Source: VFKI01 sp964647825 (GTDB lineage Bacteria > Pseudomonadota > Gammaproteobacteria > DSM-16500). From it: 64,000 nt of DNA. The notes under the pieces were generated by a model that was given only the letters and a program-made list of their open reading frames with translations, was not told the DNA's origin and did no database searches. Positions 16,841 to 26,651 of the stretch are shown here, piece by piece. Location: NCBI GenBank assembly GCA_964647825.1, contig CAZYJL010000004.1:124001-188000 (forward strand), written 5' to 3'. Within the stretch, counting starts at the first letter, position 1. The number at the start of each line of letters is the position of its first letter. The position numbers were made by a program, and so were the translations under genes.

Positions 16841-18169
16841 TCACGTTTTTTTTAACACAGCGCATAAAGCAGCATAATCAGCTGGCAAAATTTGGCTCAT
16901 TTTTTTTGCACTGAGTGCACGCTGTAATTGCTCTGGCATAGGCAGCGGAAAATCCTCCCCTAACGCCTGCTGTATGACTGCAGGAAATTTTGCTGGATGC
17001 GCAGTTGCTGTCACAATAATCGGCGTTTGATGATCTTTTTGCTGCGTTACATAGTCAAACGCTGCTCGAATGCCCACAGCGGTATGTGGATCAGCTAAAT
17101 AACCGTACTGTTGATAGACATCACGAATGGTTTGCAAAGTGGCAGCATCACTGATGGCAAAGCTCGTGATATTTTGTTGTATCAATGCATGATCATGGTG
17201 ATAAAAAGCAAATAATCTTTCCAAATTACTCGGTGCCCCCACATCCATCGCGTTAGATACAGTTTGATGAGAGGGCTGCGGAAGATACTGCCCTGTCGCC
17301 AAATAATTTGAAAATACTGTATGACTGTTCGTTGCCGCAATAAAATGTGAAATCGGTACACCACATTTTTGTGCATAAATTGCTGACACAAGATTGCCAA
17401 AATTTCCGCTGGGCACACATAAAATAGGGTTTTCTTGAAAAAATTTTTTCTTTAATTGCACCACACCCCACGCATGATGCAACATCTGTGGTAATAATCT
17501 TGCAATATTAATCGAATTCGCTGTCGAAAATAAAAATGGCTGTTGAGATTTTTGTGAAAGTAATTGCGCTTGTAACACTTCTTTCACTAAACGTTGACAA
17601 TCATCAAAACTACCTTCTATTTCTAAAGGAAATATATTCCCGCCCAAGGTAGTGATTTGTTGTTCTTGTTGCAAACTAATTCGCCCTTTGGGATACAATA
17701 CAAAAACGCGTAGTCTCGGTAATCCATAAAACCCATGTGCAACAGCACTACCCGTATCACCCGATGTGGCAACTAAAATTGCTAATTTTTGTTGCTGATT
17801 ATCTAAATAAAATGCTAATAATCTCGCCATACAACGCGCACCGACATCTTTAAAAGCAAGCGTTGGACCATGAAATACTTCTAGCAAATAAATATTTTTA
17901 TCTAACTGCACTAATGGCATAGGAAAATTGAGACTCTCATCTAAAATTTTTTTTAATATTTTTTCTGGTAAATCCTCTAAAAAATTTTTTAATAATATGC
18001 TACCGACTTCTGCACAGGAATTGGCTTGAAAAAATAATTTTTTTTCTGCATCTATCATCTCAGGAAAAAAAGCTGGCACATATAAACCGCCATCTGCTGC
18101 TAAGCCATGCAACACAGCTGTCAGAAAATTATCTTTTAGATGACCATCGCGTGTACTGCTATAATTCAT
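16841..18169 (-). CDS. thrC: Threonine synthase
   Basis: Converts O-phosphohomoserine to threonine with pyridoxal phosphate. It has 442 residues from the ATG at 18169, which has AAGGG 4 nt upstream; a TTG at 18187 is rejected because it overlaps thrB. Visible motifs: N-terminal YSSTRDG, PLP-lysine motif GPTLAFKDVGAR, ATSGDTGSAVAHGF for phosphate binding and PSGNFGN. It is the last gene of the thrA-thrB-thrC operon, 14 nt after the thrB stop. Confidence 0.96.
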   Translation of the reverse strand: MNYSSTRDGHLKDNFLTAVLHGLAADGGLYVPAFFPEMIDAEKKLFFQANSCAEVGSILLKNFLEDLPEKILKKILDESLNFPMPLVQLDKNIYLLEVFHGPTLAFKDVGARCMARLLAFYLDNQQQKLAILVATSGDTGSAVAHGFYGLPRLRVFVLYPKGRISLQQEQQITTLGGNIFPLEIEGSFDDCQRLVKEVLQAQLLSQKSQQPFLFSTANSINIARLLPQMLHHAWGVVQLKKKFFQENPILCVPSGNFGNLVSAIYAQKCGVPISHFIAATNSHTVFSNYLATGQYLPQPSHQTVSNAMDVGAPSNLERLFAFYHHDHALIQQNITSFAISDAATLQTIRDVYQQYGYLADPHTAVGIRAAFDYVTQQKDHQTPIIVTATAHPAKFPAVIQQALGEDFPLPMPEQLQRALSAKKMSQILPADYAALCAVLKKT

Positions 18170-18183
18170 ATTACCCTTTTTTA

Positions 18184-19098
18184 TCAAATAATTTGTGCGC
18201 CTTTCTTATTAATCTTCGAAATATACCCGTCACTTTTTAAATTGACTGTTGTGAAAAATGCATCTTGCATTGCCAATAAAACTTTATTTGCACGTAATTT
18301 AGTATCCGCGACGGCAAACAAGGATGGGCCTGAACCTGACACAGAACACCCCAACGCACCTGCTGCGAGTGCCGCTGCTCGCACCACAGAAAATCCTGGA
18401 ATATGCCTTGCACGCAACGGTTCGACAATCGCATCATGTAACCCATACGCCACCCATTCGGCATTACCAGTTAACAATCCCGCAATCAATAAACTCAAGA
18501 CACCCGATTGTGCAGTATGTGCTGCGAGAGAGATATCACTTGGCAAAATTGCCCGCATCGCACGTGTTTCTAAAATAAAATGAGGATGCACCGCGATCCA
18601 ATAAAAATGATTTTTCACTGGTAATTGCATGACATCACCATTCAAACAAAGACAGACACCACCCAACAATGAAGGCGCTGCATTATCTGCATGCGCACTA
18701 CCTGCTGCTAATTTTTCGCCTGCTAAAATAAAGGGTAATAATTCTTTTTGACTCAGCGGATTATCTGCTAACGCATTGACTGCGACCGCAGCAGCCACAC
18801 TACTCGCCGCAGACCCACCTAGACCTGAACCCGGTGCAATCTGTTTCTCGAGTATTAAACGCACGCCCCACGCTGGTTGTAATGTGTGATGCAATTGCGT
18901 TGCTACATGATACGCCACATTACGATGATCCGCTGGAATCGTTGCAAACGGGGAAGATAAAATAAATTCAATTTTTTTTTCTTTTATTTTTTCAGCAACA
19001 ATAACATCACTCGGCGTATCCAGTGCTAAACCTAATAAATCAAATCCAGGGCCAATATTTGACAGCGTTGCGGGGGCACTGACTTTGACTTTATCCAT
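18184..19098 (-). CDS. thrB: Homoserine kinase
   Basis: A GHMP-family kinase that phosphorylates homoserine. It has 304 residues. The ATP-binding loop PGSGLGGSAAS is near residue 88-98. The N-terminal VKVSAPATLSNIGPGFD and the C-terminal GCSVSGSGPSLFAV are the other GHMP signatures. It is the middle gene of the thr operon, starting 33 nt after the thrA stop. Confidence 0.96.
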   Translation of the reverse strand: MDKVKVSAPATLSNIGPGFDLLGLALDTPSDVIVAEKIKEKKIEFILSSPFATIPADHRNVAYHVATQLHHTLQPAWGVRLILEKQIAPGSGLGGSAASSVAAAVAVNALADNPLSQKELLPFILAGEKLAAGSAHADNAAPSLLGGVCLCLNGDVMQLPVKNHFYWIAVHPHFILETRAMRAILPSDISLAAHTAQSGVLSLLIAGLLTGNAEWVAYGLHDAIVEPLRARHIPGFSVVRAAALAAGALGCSVSGSGPSLFAVADTKLRANKVLLAMQDAFFTTVNLKSDGYISKINKKGAQII

Positions 19099-19131
19099 GG
19101 TTACTTTTTCCAGTTTAATTGATTACCTTTC

Positions 19132-21609
19132 TCAATAAGGCAAATAATGTAATAAACGTAAAATATCAGAAAACACACCCATCGCTGTGACTTCCGCCCC
19201 CGCACCCAACCCTTGAATCACAAGTGGCGTCACTTGATAGCGCTCAGTTGTCATCACAATCACATTATCACTCGCACGTGTTAATGCTAATGGATGATCT
19301 TTCGGCACACTTTGTAACCCAGCATGCGCTTTACCAGCAGATAACGTGCCAACATAACGTAATACCCCTTCTTGCTTTTGCGATGCGTGTAATTTACTTT
19401 GAAATTTTTTTTCATAGGCGATAAATTTTTTATAAAAATTTGCTGAAAATGCACCACGTTGTAATTCTTCGGGTACTAAATTTTCAACCATCACATCTTC
19501 CAATTCCATTGGCAAGCCAATTTCTCTCGCCATAATCACCAATTTTCGCGCAACATCATTACCTGATAAATCTTCACGTGGATCCGGTTCTGTCAACCCA
19601 GCCATTTGCGCTTGCTGCAATACTTCAGCAAAAGGCTGTGTCCCATCATAATGATTAAATAAATAACCCAAAGTACCTGACAAGATACCTTCAATTTTTA
19701 TCACTGCATCGCCACCCGCTAATAAATCTCTTAACGTTGACAACACCGGCAAGCCAGCACCCACATTCGTTTGATATAAAAAATGTCGTTCATATAAACG
19801 AAATGTTGCAATTAATTCCTGCCAAATAGAATACGGTAAAACATTAGCTTTTTTATTTGGTGTGACAATATGCAAACCTGCGCGCACTAAATCTGCATAG
19901 CGATAAACTAATTCCGTGCTGGCAGTGCAATCCACAAAGGCTAAAGGTAGAAATTCACAGTATTTTAACGCGGCAAGTAAGCCATCTAATGTATATGCTT
20001 CACGCGAAGCATCTAATAACGCCATAGCATTTTCTGGCGCGATCCCCTCTGGCACGACACACATATGCCGACTATTGGCAATGGCACAAAGTCGCACATG
20101 AAAGCCACGCAGACGACATTGTTTTAATTGTTGCGCTAATAAAGTTAATACTGTTTTACCTACATTGCCGACACCCACTAAAACCAAACCTAACTTTTTT
20201 TCTTTTGAAAAGAATGCATCATGCACTAAATTTAATGCACGACCTTGTTGTGCTGCATCAATCACTAATGAAATATTATGTTCTGACGCACCTTGCGCAA
20301 TTGCACGAATACTAATGCCTTGTTGACCTAACGAATGAAACATTTTACCCGCAATACCTGGCACCCCTTTCATCTGATCACCCACAATAGCAATAATCAT
20401 TTGGCCAGATTTTTCTTCTAAACGAATTTGTCGCTGTCGTAACGCCAATTGAAAAGTCGTTCGCAACACTGTGCGCGCTTTTTCTGCATCCTTCGAAAGA
20501 ATCGCCAACGTCAACGTATGTTGCGATGAAGCTTGTGAAACAAAGAAAATATTAATATCAGCCGATGCTAACGCATGAAATAATTGCTCAACAGTTGTCG
20601 AAATATTAGCGCGACGCCGACCTGCCCAACTTAATAACGTAATCCCATCTATTGCAGTAATACCTGTTGCGGGCGACGATAACACGCTGTCAATGTTTAA
20701 CGTTTTTTTAGCTAATACTTTTGTCCCAGGATGCGCTGGTGAAAATGTATTGCGCACATGCAACGGAATCATTTGCTCGCGGATAGGTGCCAAGGTTGCT
20801 GGATGCAATACTTTTGCACCAAAATGCGATAACTCCATCGCTTCTTCATAGGAAAGTTCTGGAATCACAAATGCATCAGCCACAATATTCGGATCGGCAC
20901 TATAAACACCATCCACATCTGTCCAAATCTCCACGATGCGCGCCGATAATGCGGCACCAATAATCGCTGCCGAATAATCCGACCCATTGCGCCCAAGCGT
21001 GGTAGTACGCCCATCTTTTGTACTAGCAATAAACCCTGTCATGATAGGAATGACAGCCGGTTCCGCTTGTAAAGCACGGGCATACCAACGACGCAAATAA
21101 CGATTTGTTTCAGTAAACTTGACGCCGGCAGCTGTAAAATGATCATTCGTCACAATGAAAGAACGCGTATCCACAGCGACGGCTGGGTGATGCTGGTGCA
21201 AAAATGCGGCCAATAGTACCGAAGAAAAACGTTCCCCCAAACTCGCCACATGATCCAATACAGACGGTGCCGCTTCACGTAGTAACCAGACACCTTCCAA
21301 TAAACTCGTCAATTCTTGCTCTAACGCTAGGCATGTTGTTTCCAATGCCGTTGGTATAGCAGATTCGCCCCATAATGCTTGCTTAAGTGCTTGATGAAAA
21401 ACAATAATCGAGGCTAATTGCTGACGGAATTTTTTCTTGCCCAAGGCTGCAAAACCTGCACACGCCAACAACTGATTCGTGATACCAAGACATGCTGACA
21501 CGACCACGACAACCGATTCTTCTGCGGCAGCTGCCAAAATCTGCTGGGCAACGCGCCGTAAACAATCCGCATCCGCGAGGGAACTTCCACCAAATTTCAT
21601 GATTTTCAT
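19132..21609 (-). CDS. thrA: Bifunctional aspartate kinase / homoserine dehydrogenase I
   Basis: Catalyses the first and third steps from aspartate to threonine. It has 825 residues from the ATG at 21609, with AAGGA 10 nt upstream; an in-frame GTG at 21618 is too close to that site. The kinase domain opens with KIMKFGGSSL, and further motifs are RNGSDYSAAI and VDGVYSADP. ACT regulatory domains lie at ~310-450 (IVGDQMKGVPGIAGK), implying threonine feedback. The dehydrogenase begins with the nucleotide fold GVGNVGKTVL (~478) and contains NKKAN and GILSGTLGY. No threonine/isoleucine-rich leader peptide is seen upstream. The promoter region is shared with divergent ndk. Confidence 0.96.
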   Translation of the reverse strand: MKIMKFGGSSLADADCLRRVAQQILAAAAEESVVVVVSACLGITNQLLACAGFAALGKKKFRQQLASIIVFHQALKQALWGESAIPTALETTCLALEQELTSLLEGVWLLREAAPSVLDHVASLGERFSSVLLAAFLHQHHPAVAVDTRSFIVTNDHFTAAGVKFTETNRYLRRWYARALQAEPAVIPIMTGFIASTKDGRTTTLGRNGSDYSAAIIGAALSARIVEIWTDVDGVYSADPNIVADAFVIPELSYEEAMELSHFGAKVLHPATLAPIREQMIPLHVRNTFSPAHPGTKVLAKKTLNIDSVLSSPATGITAIDGITLLSWAGRRRANISTTVEQLFHALASADINIFFVSQASSQHTLTLAILSKDAEKARTVLRTTFQLALRQRQIRLEEKSGQMIIAIVGDQMKGVPGIAGKMFHSLGQQGISIRAIAQGASEHNISLVIDAAQQGRALNLVHDAFFSKEKKLGLVLVGVGNVGKTVLTLLAQQLKQCRLRGFHVRLCAIANSRHMCVVPEGIAPENAMALLDASREAYTLDGLLAALKYCEFLPLAFVDCTASTELVYRYADLVRAGLHIVTPNKKANVLPYSIWQELIATFRLYERHFLYQTNVGAGLPVLSTLRDLLAGGDAVIKIEGILSGTLGYLFNHYDGTQPFAEVLQQAQMAGLTEPDPREDLSGNDVARKLVIMAREIGLPMELEDVMVENLVPEELQRGAFSANFYKKFIAYEKKFQSKLHASQKQEGVLRYVGTLSAGKAHAGLQSVPKDHPLALTRASDNVIVMTTERYQVTPLVIQGLGAGAEVTAMGVFSDILRLLHYLPY

Positions 21610-21710
21610 CAGTGGCACATCCTTATGTCCCGATGAAACACGCTAAAACGATAGAATCACACCAATAATAATATAACGCATTTTGGCAGTGCATACCCTG
21701 ACCAATTCGT

Positions 21711-21716
21711 TATAAT
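21711..21716 (+). promoter_or_regulatory. Candidate -10 box of ndk
   Basis: TATAAT occurs 52 nt before the ndk ATG, in the thrA/ndk divergent region. No convincing TTGACA is found at 16-18 nt; the nearest is TTGGCA at 22 nt. Confidence 0.45.
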
Positions 21717-21767
21717 ACGCCTCCCAAATAACATGCCTAATAATGCCAAACTCCTCTGGAGGCTAAC

Positions 21768-22208
21768 ATGTCTGATCATAAACACGAAAGAACACTTTCT
21801 ATTATCAAACCGGATGCTGTTGCGAAACACGTCATCGGTCAAATCAATAGCCGCTTTGAAAAAGCTGGCTTACGGATTGTGGCGGCGCGTATGCTGCATT
21901 TAAGCCGCGAACAGGCAGAACAATTCTATGCAATCCATCGTGAACGTCCCTTTTTTAATAACCTCGTGAGCTTCATGAGTTCCGGCCCCGTCTTAGTACA
22001 AGTCCTTGAAGGCGAAAATGCCATTGCGCGTAACCGTGAAATCATGGGTGCAACCAATCCGAAAGAAGCAGCAGCAGGCACCATTCGTGCAGATTTTGCA
22101 GAATCGATTGATCACAATGCCGTGCATGGCTCAGATGCGCCAGAAACGGCACGCGAAGAAATCGCATTTTTCTTTAAGCCTGAAGATATTGTGACCTATG
22201 TTCGATAA
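21768..22208 (+). CDS. ndk: Nucleoside diphosphate kinase
   Basis: Equilibrates nucleoside di- and triphosphates through a phosphohistidine. At 146 residues it has the standard length. Motifs: N-terminal ERTLSIIKPDAV, then NAVHGSDAPETA with the catalytic histidine (~residue 121). GGAGG stands 5 nt before the ATG. The stop overlaps the rlmN start by 11 nt, so the two genes are translationally coupled, as in many gammaproteobacteria. Confidence 0.97.
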   Translation: MSDHKHERTLSIIKPDAVAKHVIGQINSRFEKAGLRIVAARMLHLSREQAEQFYAIHRERPFFNNLVSFMSSGPVLVQVLEGENAIARNREIMGATNPKEAAAGTIRADFAESIDHNAVHGSDAPETAREEIAFFFKPEDIVTYVR

Positions 22209-23370
22209 TGCCGCTGCGTCACACACTGGAACCAAAATCAATTTGTTAGGGCTGGATCTGCCTGCCCTAACCCGTTTTTTTGCGACCATTGGTGAAAAGC
22301 CGTGGCGCGCCGCGCAATTAATGAAATGGATACATTTTCAGGGTGTACGTGACTTTGCTGAGATGACCAATTTCTCTAAACCACTACGCGAAAAATTGGC
22401 TTTGTTAGCAGAAATCACCCCACCCGACATTGCTTACGAAAGCACAGCAACTGATGGCACGCACAAATGGATTTTGCGACTTGCCGATGGCAATGCCATT
22501 GAAACCGTTTTTATTCCTGAAAAAACACGCGGTACGTTATGCGTGTCGTCACAAGCAGGTTGTACATTAAATTGCGATTTTTGCTCCACTGGCAAACAAG
22601 GATTTAGTCGCAACCTCACTACGGCAGAAATTATCGGCCAAGTATGGATTGCCGCACGTTCTCTTTCCCAAACCGCTGGTTTACATGATCATGCGATTAC
22701 CAATGTCGTGATGATGGGAATGGGCGAGCCATTGCTGAACTTTGACAATGTCGTTGCGGCGATGTCCATTATGTTAAACGATCATGCCTATGGTTTATCA
22801 AAACGCCGTGTCACCTTAAGCACTGCAGGTGTGGTCCCAGCCATGTATAAACTACGCGAAGTCAGCGATGTTGCGCTTGCCGTCTCATTACATGCACCGA
22901 ATGACACACTGCGTAACCAATTAGTGCCGCTTAATAAAAAATATCCACTCAAAGAATTAATGCAGGCGTGCGAAGCGTATTTCCGCGATGACAAAAGACG
23001 TTATGTCACGATGGAGTATGTCATGCTTGCCGGCGTCAATGACACACCAGCACACGCAAAAGAATTAATTCAGTTATTAAAAAATTGTCGTGCTAAAGTC
23101 AATTTAATTCCATTTAACCCTTTCCCTGGCGCAGGTTATCAGCGCTCTGACCCTGACACCATTGCACGCTTTCAACGAATCCTCATAGCAGGAAAAATCA
23201 ATACGATTGTACGCAAAACACGTGGCGACAATATCGATGCGGCTTGCGGACAATTAGCAGGCGATGTACAAGATCGCACACGTCGCAGTATGCGGTTTCG
23301 TGAAAAAAACGCCATCGCAATTCAACAAGCCTCGCTGTCAAAGCCTTCAATAAAAAGTGAATCCTTGTAA
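22198..23370 (+). CDS. rlmN: 23S rRNA A2503 / tRNA A37 C2-methyltransferase
   Basis: A radical-SAM enzyme that methylates C2 of A2503 in 23S rRNA and A37 of some tRNAs. It has 390 residues. The 4Fe-4S motif is CTLNCDFC (CxxxCxxC) after SSQAG, and MMGMGEPLLN binds SAM. The catalytic C-terminal cysteine lies in AACGQL. The start overlaps ndk. It is followed by a convergent gene only 15 nt away. Confidence 0.96.
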   Translation: MFDNAAASHTGTKINLLGLDLPALTRFFATIGEKPWRAAQLMKWIHFQGVRDFAEMTNFSKPLREKLALLAEITPPDIAYESTATDGTHKWILRLADGNAIETVFIPEKTRGTLCVSSQAGCTLNCDFCSTGKQGFSRNLTTAEIIGQVWIAARSLSQTAGLHDHAITNVVMMGMGEPLLNFDNVVAAMSIMLNDHAYGLSKRRVTLSTAGVVPAMYKLREVSDVALAVSLHAPNDTLRNQLVPLNKKYPLKELMQACEAYFRDDKRRYVTMEYVMLAGVNDTPAHAKELIQLLKNCRAKVNLIPFNPFPGAGYQRSDPDTIARFQRILIAGKINTIVRKTRGDNIDAACGQLAGDVQDRTRRSMRFREKNAIAIQQASLSKPSIKSESL

Positions 23371-23385
23371 AAAGTGACCAATTTT

Positions 23386-24309
23386 TTAGTGTCGGAGTGA
23401 AAAAGGAGAAGGATCACTTTTTGCTATTTCATTTGATAACTCTACGGATTGACGAGTGCGCACCCACTCTTTCGCAGAAAAAAAATTCAGAGAGTAATTT
23501 GTTTTCTTTACTTTACTTTCAACCATAATAAAATCTTCGTCAATTTTTACTTCATTTACGACTGCCTCTTTTTTTTCGATCACCTTTTTTTCTATATAGA
23601 CAAAATCGTCTTTCAACACTTGTATTTCATCGAGCCACTGCTTATTTTCTTCTATTTGAATAGAAATTTCTTTTTGTAAATCTAAATAATCATTTTTGTT
23701 TTTTTCTAAAAGCGTTTTATCTATTTCTAATTTTTTTAATTTTTCGGACTCTTCGGTAATAAAATTTATCGATTTATTACATAATTCAAGCTGGTTTTTC
23801 ACTTTTTGAAAGACACTTAGATATGGTAAATTTTTTTTATTTTTTTCAACCCACATCAAAATATTATTGAAATTATTCAAAATATTTTTTAAATCACCAT
23901 CTGAAAGCCGCGCACGTAATACATCATAAACTGCACTATATTCACTTTCTTTTTTATTTTCTATATAAAAAAATTGTCTTGCTAGTTTATTTGTCCACTT
24001 AAAAATCTCATTCACTTTATAATCTAAATCTAAGTCATTGTGCATAGCAGAAAAAAGACTCAACCCAACAGAATTCAGAGATTCTATTGCACAGCGTGCA
24101 AGATACGCAGAATGTACAAGAGAAAAAAAATGAGCTTGAATTAAATCTTTTTCTTCAGTAATAATTTTATCAATTTTTTCAAGTTGATCTTCTGACGTCA
24201 TTTTATTGTTTTTAACATCTTCCAACTCTTTTACCAATCTATCTAGCTCTTCAGTTAACTCACTCTCCTTTTTTTCTTTATCTTTTTCTTTTAATACTGA
24301 TTTAGGCAT
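23386..24309 (-). CDS. Coiled-coil protein, unknown function (effector candidate)
   Basis: A 307-residue protein; GGAGGG 6 nt before the ATG at 24309 fixes the start. It is extremely rich in Lys and Glu, with a predicted coiled coil over ~10-60 (LTEELDRLVKELEDVK) and again over ~165-250 (EEIEENKQWLDE-like heptads). A central, less charged helical part contains ARCAIESLNSVGLSLF. No signal peptide, membrane segment or known domain is seen. The leader carries a partial PmrA-like spacing (cTTAT-N2-TG-N2-aTTAA), too weak to call. Composition and orientation resemble the other effector-like genes of the window, which is only suggestive. Confidence 0.65.
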   Translation of the reverse strand: MPKSVLKEKDKEKKESELTEELDRLVKELEDVKNNKMTSEDQLEKIDKIITEEKDLIQAHFFSLVHSAYLARCAIESLNSVGLSLFSAMHNDLDLDYKVNEIFKWTNKLARQFFYIENKKESEYSAVYDVLRARLSDGDLKNILNNFNNILMWVEKNKKNLPYLSVFQKVKNQLELCNKSINFITEESEKLKKLEIDKTLLEKNKNDYLDLQKEISIQIEENKQWLDEIQVLKDDFVYIEKKVIEKKEAVVNEVKIDEDFIMVESKVKKTNYSLNFFSAKEWVRTRQSVELSNEIAKSDPSPFSLRH

Positions 24310-24396
24310 ATTCTTCCCTCCAAAAATCATTTACTATTTAATTTCATTATAAGATGAACTATATTGGCTTTTATTTGCAAGTCACAATTTAATAAT

Positions 24397-25224
24397 ATGT
24401 CAATATTGCCCACCTCACCTACTCCGCTACTCCATGCTGATGCTATCACTTTATCACTCGCACACAAGCCGCTTTTTACTGATATTTCTGTCACTTTACA
24501 AGCAGGCGAGCTATGGGGGTTAATTGGCCCAAATGGTTGTGGCAAAACAACTTTATTACATACCCTCGCTGGATTAAGGCCACCTTCTGCTGGCAACCTC
24601 TTTCTCTATGGGAAAGCTATCGCAACACTGTCTATGCGTGACATCGCTAAAATGCGTGCCATTTTATTACAGAACTCACCTGCCTACTTTCCTCAAACTG
24701 TGTATGATTTTTGCGCAGGTGGAAGATATCCTCACTCATCCACTGCAAAAGAAAATGAAGCGATCATTTGGCACGCACTGACTTTAATGGGCTTGGAAAA
24801 GAAAGCAACACAGACAATTCAAACACTTTCCGGTGGCGAATTACGCCGGCTATCCATAGCAACCGTCATCACACAACAACCACAATTGTATTTATTAGAT
24901 GAACCATTTAACCATCTTGATCCATTTTATCAAATCGCACTATTAGATTATTTACACGAATTAATAAAAATAAAAAAAATTTGTGTTGTCATGACATTAC
25001 ATAATATCAATTTATTACATGAACATTGCACACATGTCATGTTACCCACAAAAAATCAAAAAATTCTTGCAGGTGAAACAAAAGAGCTTATTCATGCAGC
25101 AAGTTTGTCACAACTTTACAGGTGTACTATTCAAGAAACAGCCACCGGTGTCTTTTCACTCGCAACCAAATCCGGCTCACGTGCAGCACGTACTTCATCG
25201 AGTCGCGAAACAGACAAGGTATGA
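24397..25224 (+). CDS. ABC transporter ATP-binding protein (FecE/BtuD/HmuV type), orphan
   Basis: A 275-residue ATPase. Walker A is GPNGCGKTT, the Q-loop lies near LLQNSPAYFPQ, the signature is LSGGELRRL, Walker B LYLLDEPFNHLD, and the switch histidine is in MTLHNINLL. The overall layout matches the ATPases of iron-siderophore, haem and cobalamin importers. No permease or binding-protein gene is adjacent, so its partners must lie elsewhere. The start is uncertain: the ATG at 24397 has a poor ribosome-binding site, and an in-frame TTG at 24364 is less likely. The last 15 residues are encoded antisense to the end of gcvPB, an overlap of 94 nt between convergent genes. Confidence 0.88.
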   Translation: MSILPTSPTPLLHADAITLSLAHKPLFTDISVTLQAGELWGLIGPNGCGKTTLLHTLAGLRPPSAGNLFLYGKAIATLSMRDIAKMRAILLQNSPAYFPQTVYDFCAGGRYPHSSTAKENEAIIWHALTLMGLEKKATQTIQTLSGGELRRLSIATVITQQPQLYLLDEPFNHLDPFYQIALLDYLHELIKIKKICVVMTLHNINLLHEHCTHVMLPTKNQKILAGETKELIHAASLSQLYRCTIQETATGVFSLATKSGSRAARTSSSRETDKV

Positions 25225-26651
25225 GGAGCGGTTTTCACTAATTCTGGCGTATTTTTTGCTTCTTCGCGAATCCGCACCAATGTATCAACGAACGCATCTA
25301 ACACTTCACGTGTTTCCGTTTCTGTCGGCTCAATCAACAAACATTCTGGCACTAATAACGGAAAATACATCGTTGGCGCATGCACGCCATTATCCAACAA
25401 TCTTTTTGCAACATCGAGCGCCGTCACAGAGTATGCTTTTGCTTCATTTTTAAATGTAATAATAAATTCATGACTGGCTCGACGCGTTGGATACGCTAAC
25501 GTAAAGCCTGCTTTTGCCAAACGTGCTAATAAATAATTGGCATTTAACGTTGCATATTCACCGACACGTTGCATGCCAATCGGGCCCAATAAACGTGCAT
25601 AAAAATACGCCCGCAAAATAATCCCCGCATTGCCCATAAATGCAGATAATCGACCAATCGTTTGCGGACAATCCTCCGCCGTCAACCAATAATACAACGG
25701 CCTGTCTTTCTCTTGCTGCATTTTTTGTTGTGTATAGTTTCTCTTCGCCACTATCGGCACCGGCAAAAAAGGCGCCAAACGTGCATTCGCCGCAACCGGT
25801 CCCGCGCCCGGCCCGCCGCCGCCATGCGGTGTTGCAAAGGTTTTATGCAAGTTCATATGCATCACATCAAACCCCATATCACCCGGCCGCACTTTTCCTA
25901 AAATGGCATTTAAATTTGCGCCATCGTAATACAACAAGCCACCCGCACCATGCACACACGCAGCAATCTCTTGAATTTTTTGTTCAAACACGCCAAGTGT
26001 CGACGGATTCGTGAGCATAATCCCCGCGGTTTTTGGCCCGACGGCCGCTTGCAATGCCGCCAGATCCACATTCCCCGTTGCATCTGTCGGGATTTCTCGC
26101 ACGTCATACCCGCACTGCGCAGCCGTGGCAGGATTGGTGCCATGCGCGGCATCCGGCACGAGCATTTCCGTCCGCGCAAAATCACCACGTGCATGATGAT
26201 ACGCACGAATCATTGAGACACCGGTAAATTCACCTTGCGCGCCCGCCATCGGCGTCAAAGAGACCGCGTGCATACCTGTCACTTTTTTTAAGATTTCTTG
26301 TAATTCAAACGCACACGCCAAAAAACCCTGACTGTGTTCTAAAGGTGCCAATGGATGACGCTGTAAAAATCCTTCACGCATGGCTTGTTTATGCACGCCA
26401 CGCGGATTGTATTTCATGGTGCACGAACCCAATGGATAAAAATGCGTATCAATTGAAAAATTCAAACGGGATAATCGTGTGTAATGACGCACAACTTGCA
26501 ACTCAGACACTTCAGGTAAAGCAGGTGGCGTGGTTCGTAAAAATGCCGCCGGAATTGCTGCGAGATTCGATTCTGTTATTTTCGCGGCAACTGGCCACTG
26601 CGCATGTGCACCGCGCCCCTTGCGTGACAAATCAAAAATTAATTCAGGCAT
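25131..26651 (-). CDS. gcvPB: Glycine dehydrogenase (decarboxylating) subunit 2
   Basis: The PLP-binding half of the two-subunit P-protein of the glycine cleavage system. It has 506 residues. The PLP-lysine motif MNLHKTFATPHGGGGPG is near residue 270. The usual C-terminal KTAPHTLSVSRLDEVRAA is present but is followed by about 15 additional residues. It overlaps gcvPA by 8 nt at its start and overlaps the convergent ABC ATPase at its end. It is the last gene of the gcvT-gcvH-gcvPA-gcvPB operon. Confidence 0.95.
   Translation of the reverse strand: MPELIFDLSRKGRGAHAQWPVAAKITESNLAAIPAAFLRTTPPALPEVSELQVVRHYTRLSRLNFSIDTHFYPLGSCTMKYNPRGVHKQAMREGFLQRHPLAPLEHSQGFLACAFELQEILKKVTGMHAVSLTPMAGAQGEFTGVSMIRAYHHARGDFARTEMLVPDAAHGTNPATAAQCGYDVREIPTDATGNVDLAALQAAVGPKTAGIMLTNPSTLGVFEQKIQEIAACVHGAGGLLYYDGANLNAILGKVRPGDMGFDVMHMNLHKTFATPHGGGGPGAGPVAANARLAPFLPVPIVAKRNYTQQKMQQEKDRPLYYWLTAEDCPQTIGRLSAFMGNAGIILRAYFYARLLGPIGMQRVGEYATLNANYLLARLAKAGFTLAYPTRRASHEFIITFKNEAKAYSVTALDVAKRLLDNGVHAPTMYFPLLVPECLLIEPTETETREVLDAFVDTLVRIREEAKNTPELVKTAPHTLSVSRLDEVRAAREPDLVASEKTPVAVS

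Noticed and set aside
21619..21767. Threonine-operon leader peptide and attenuator
   Set aside because: No short ORF rich in Thr/Ile codons and no terminator hairpin upstream of thrA.
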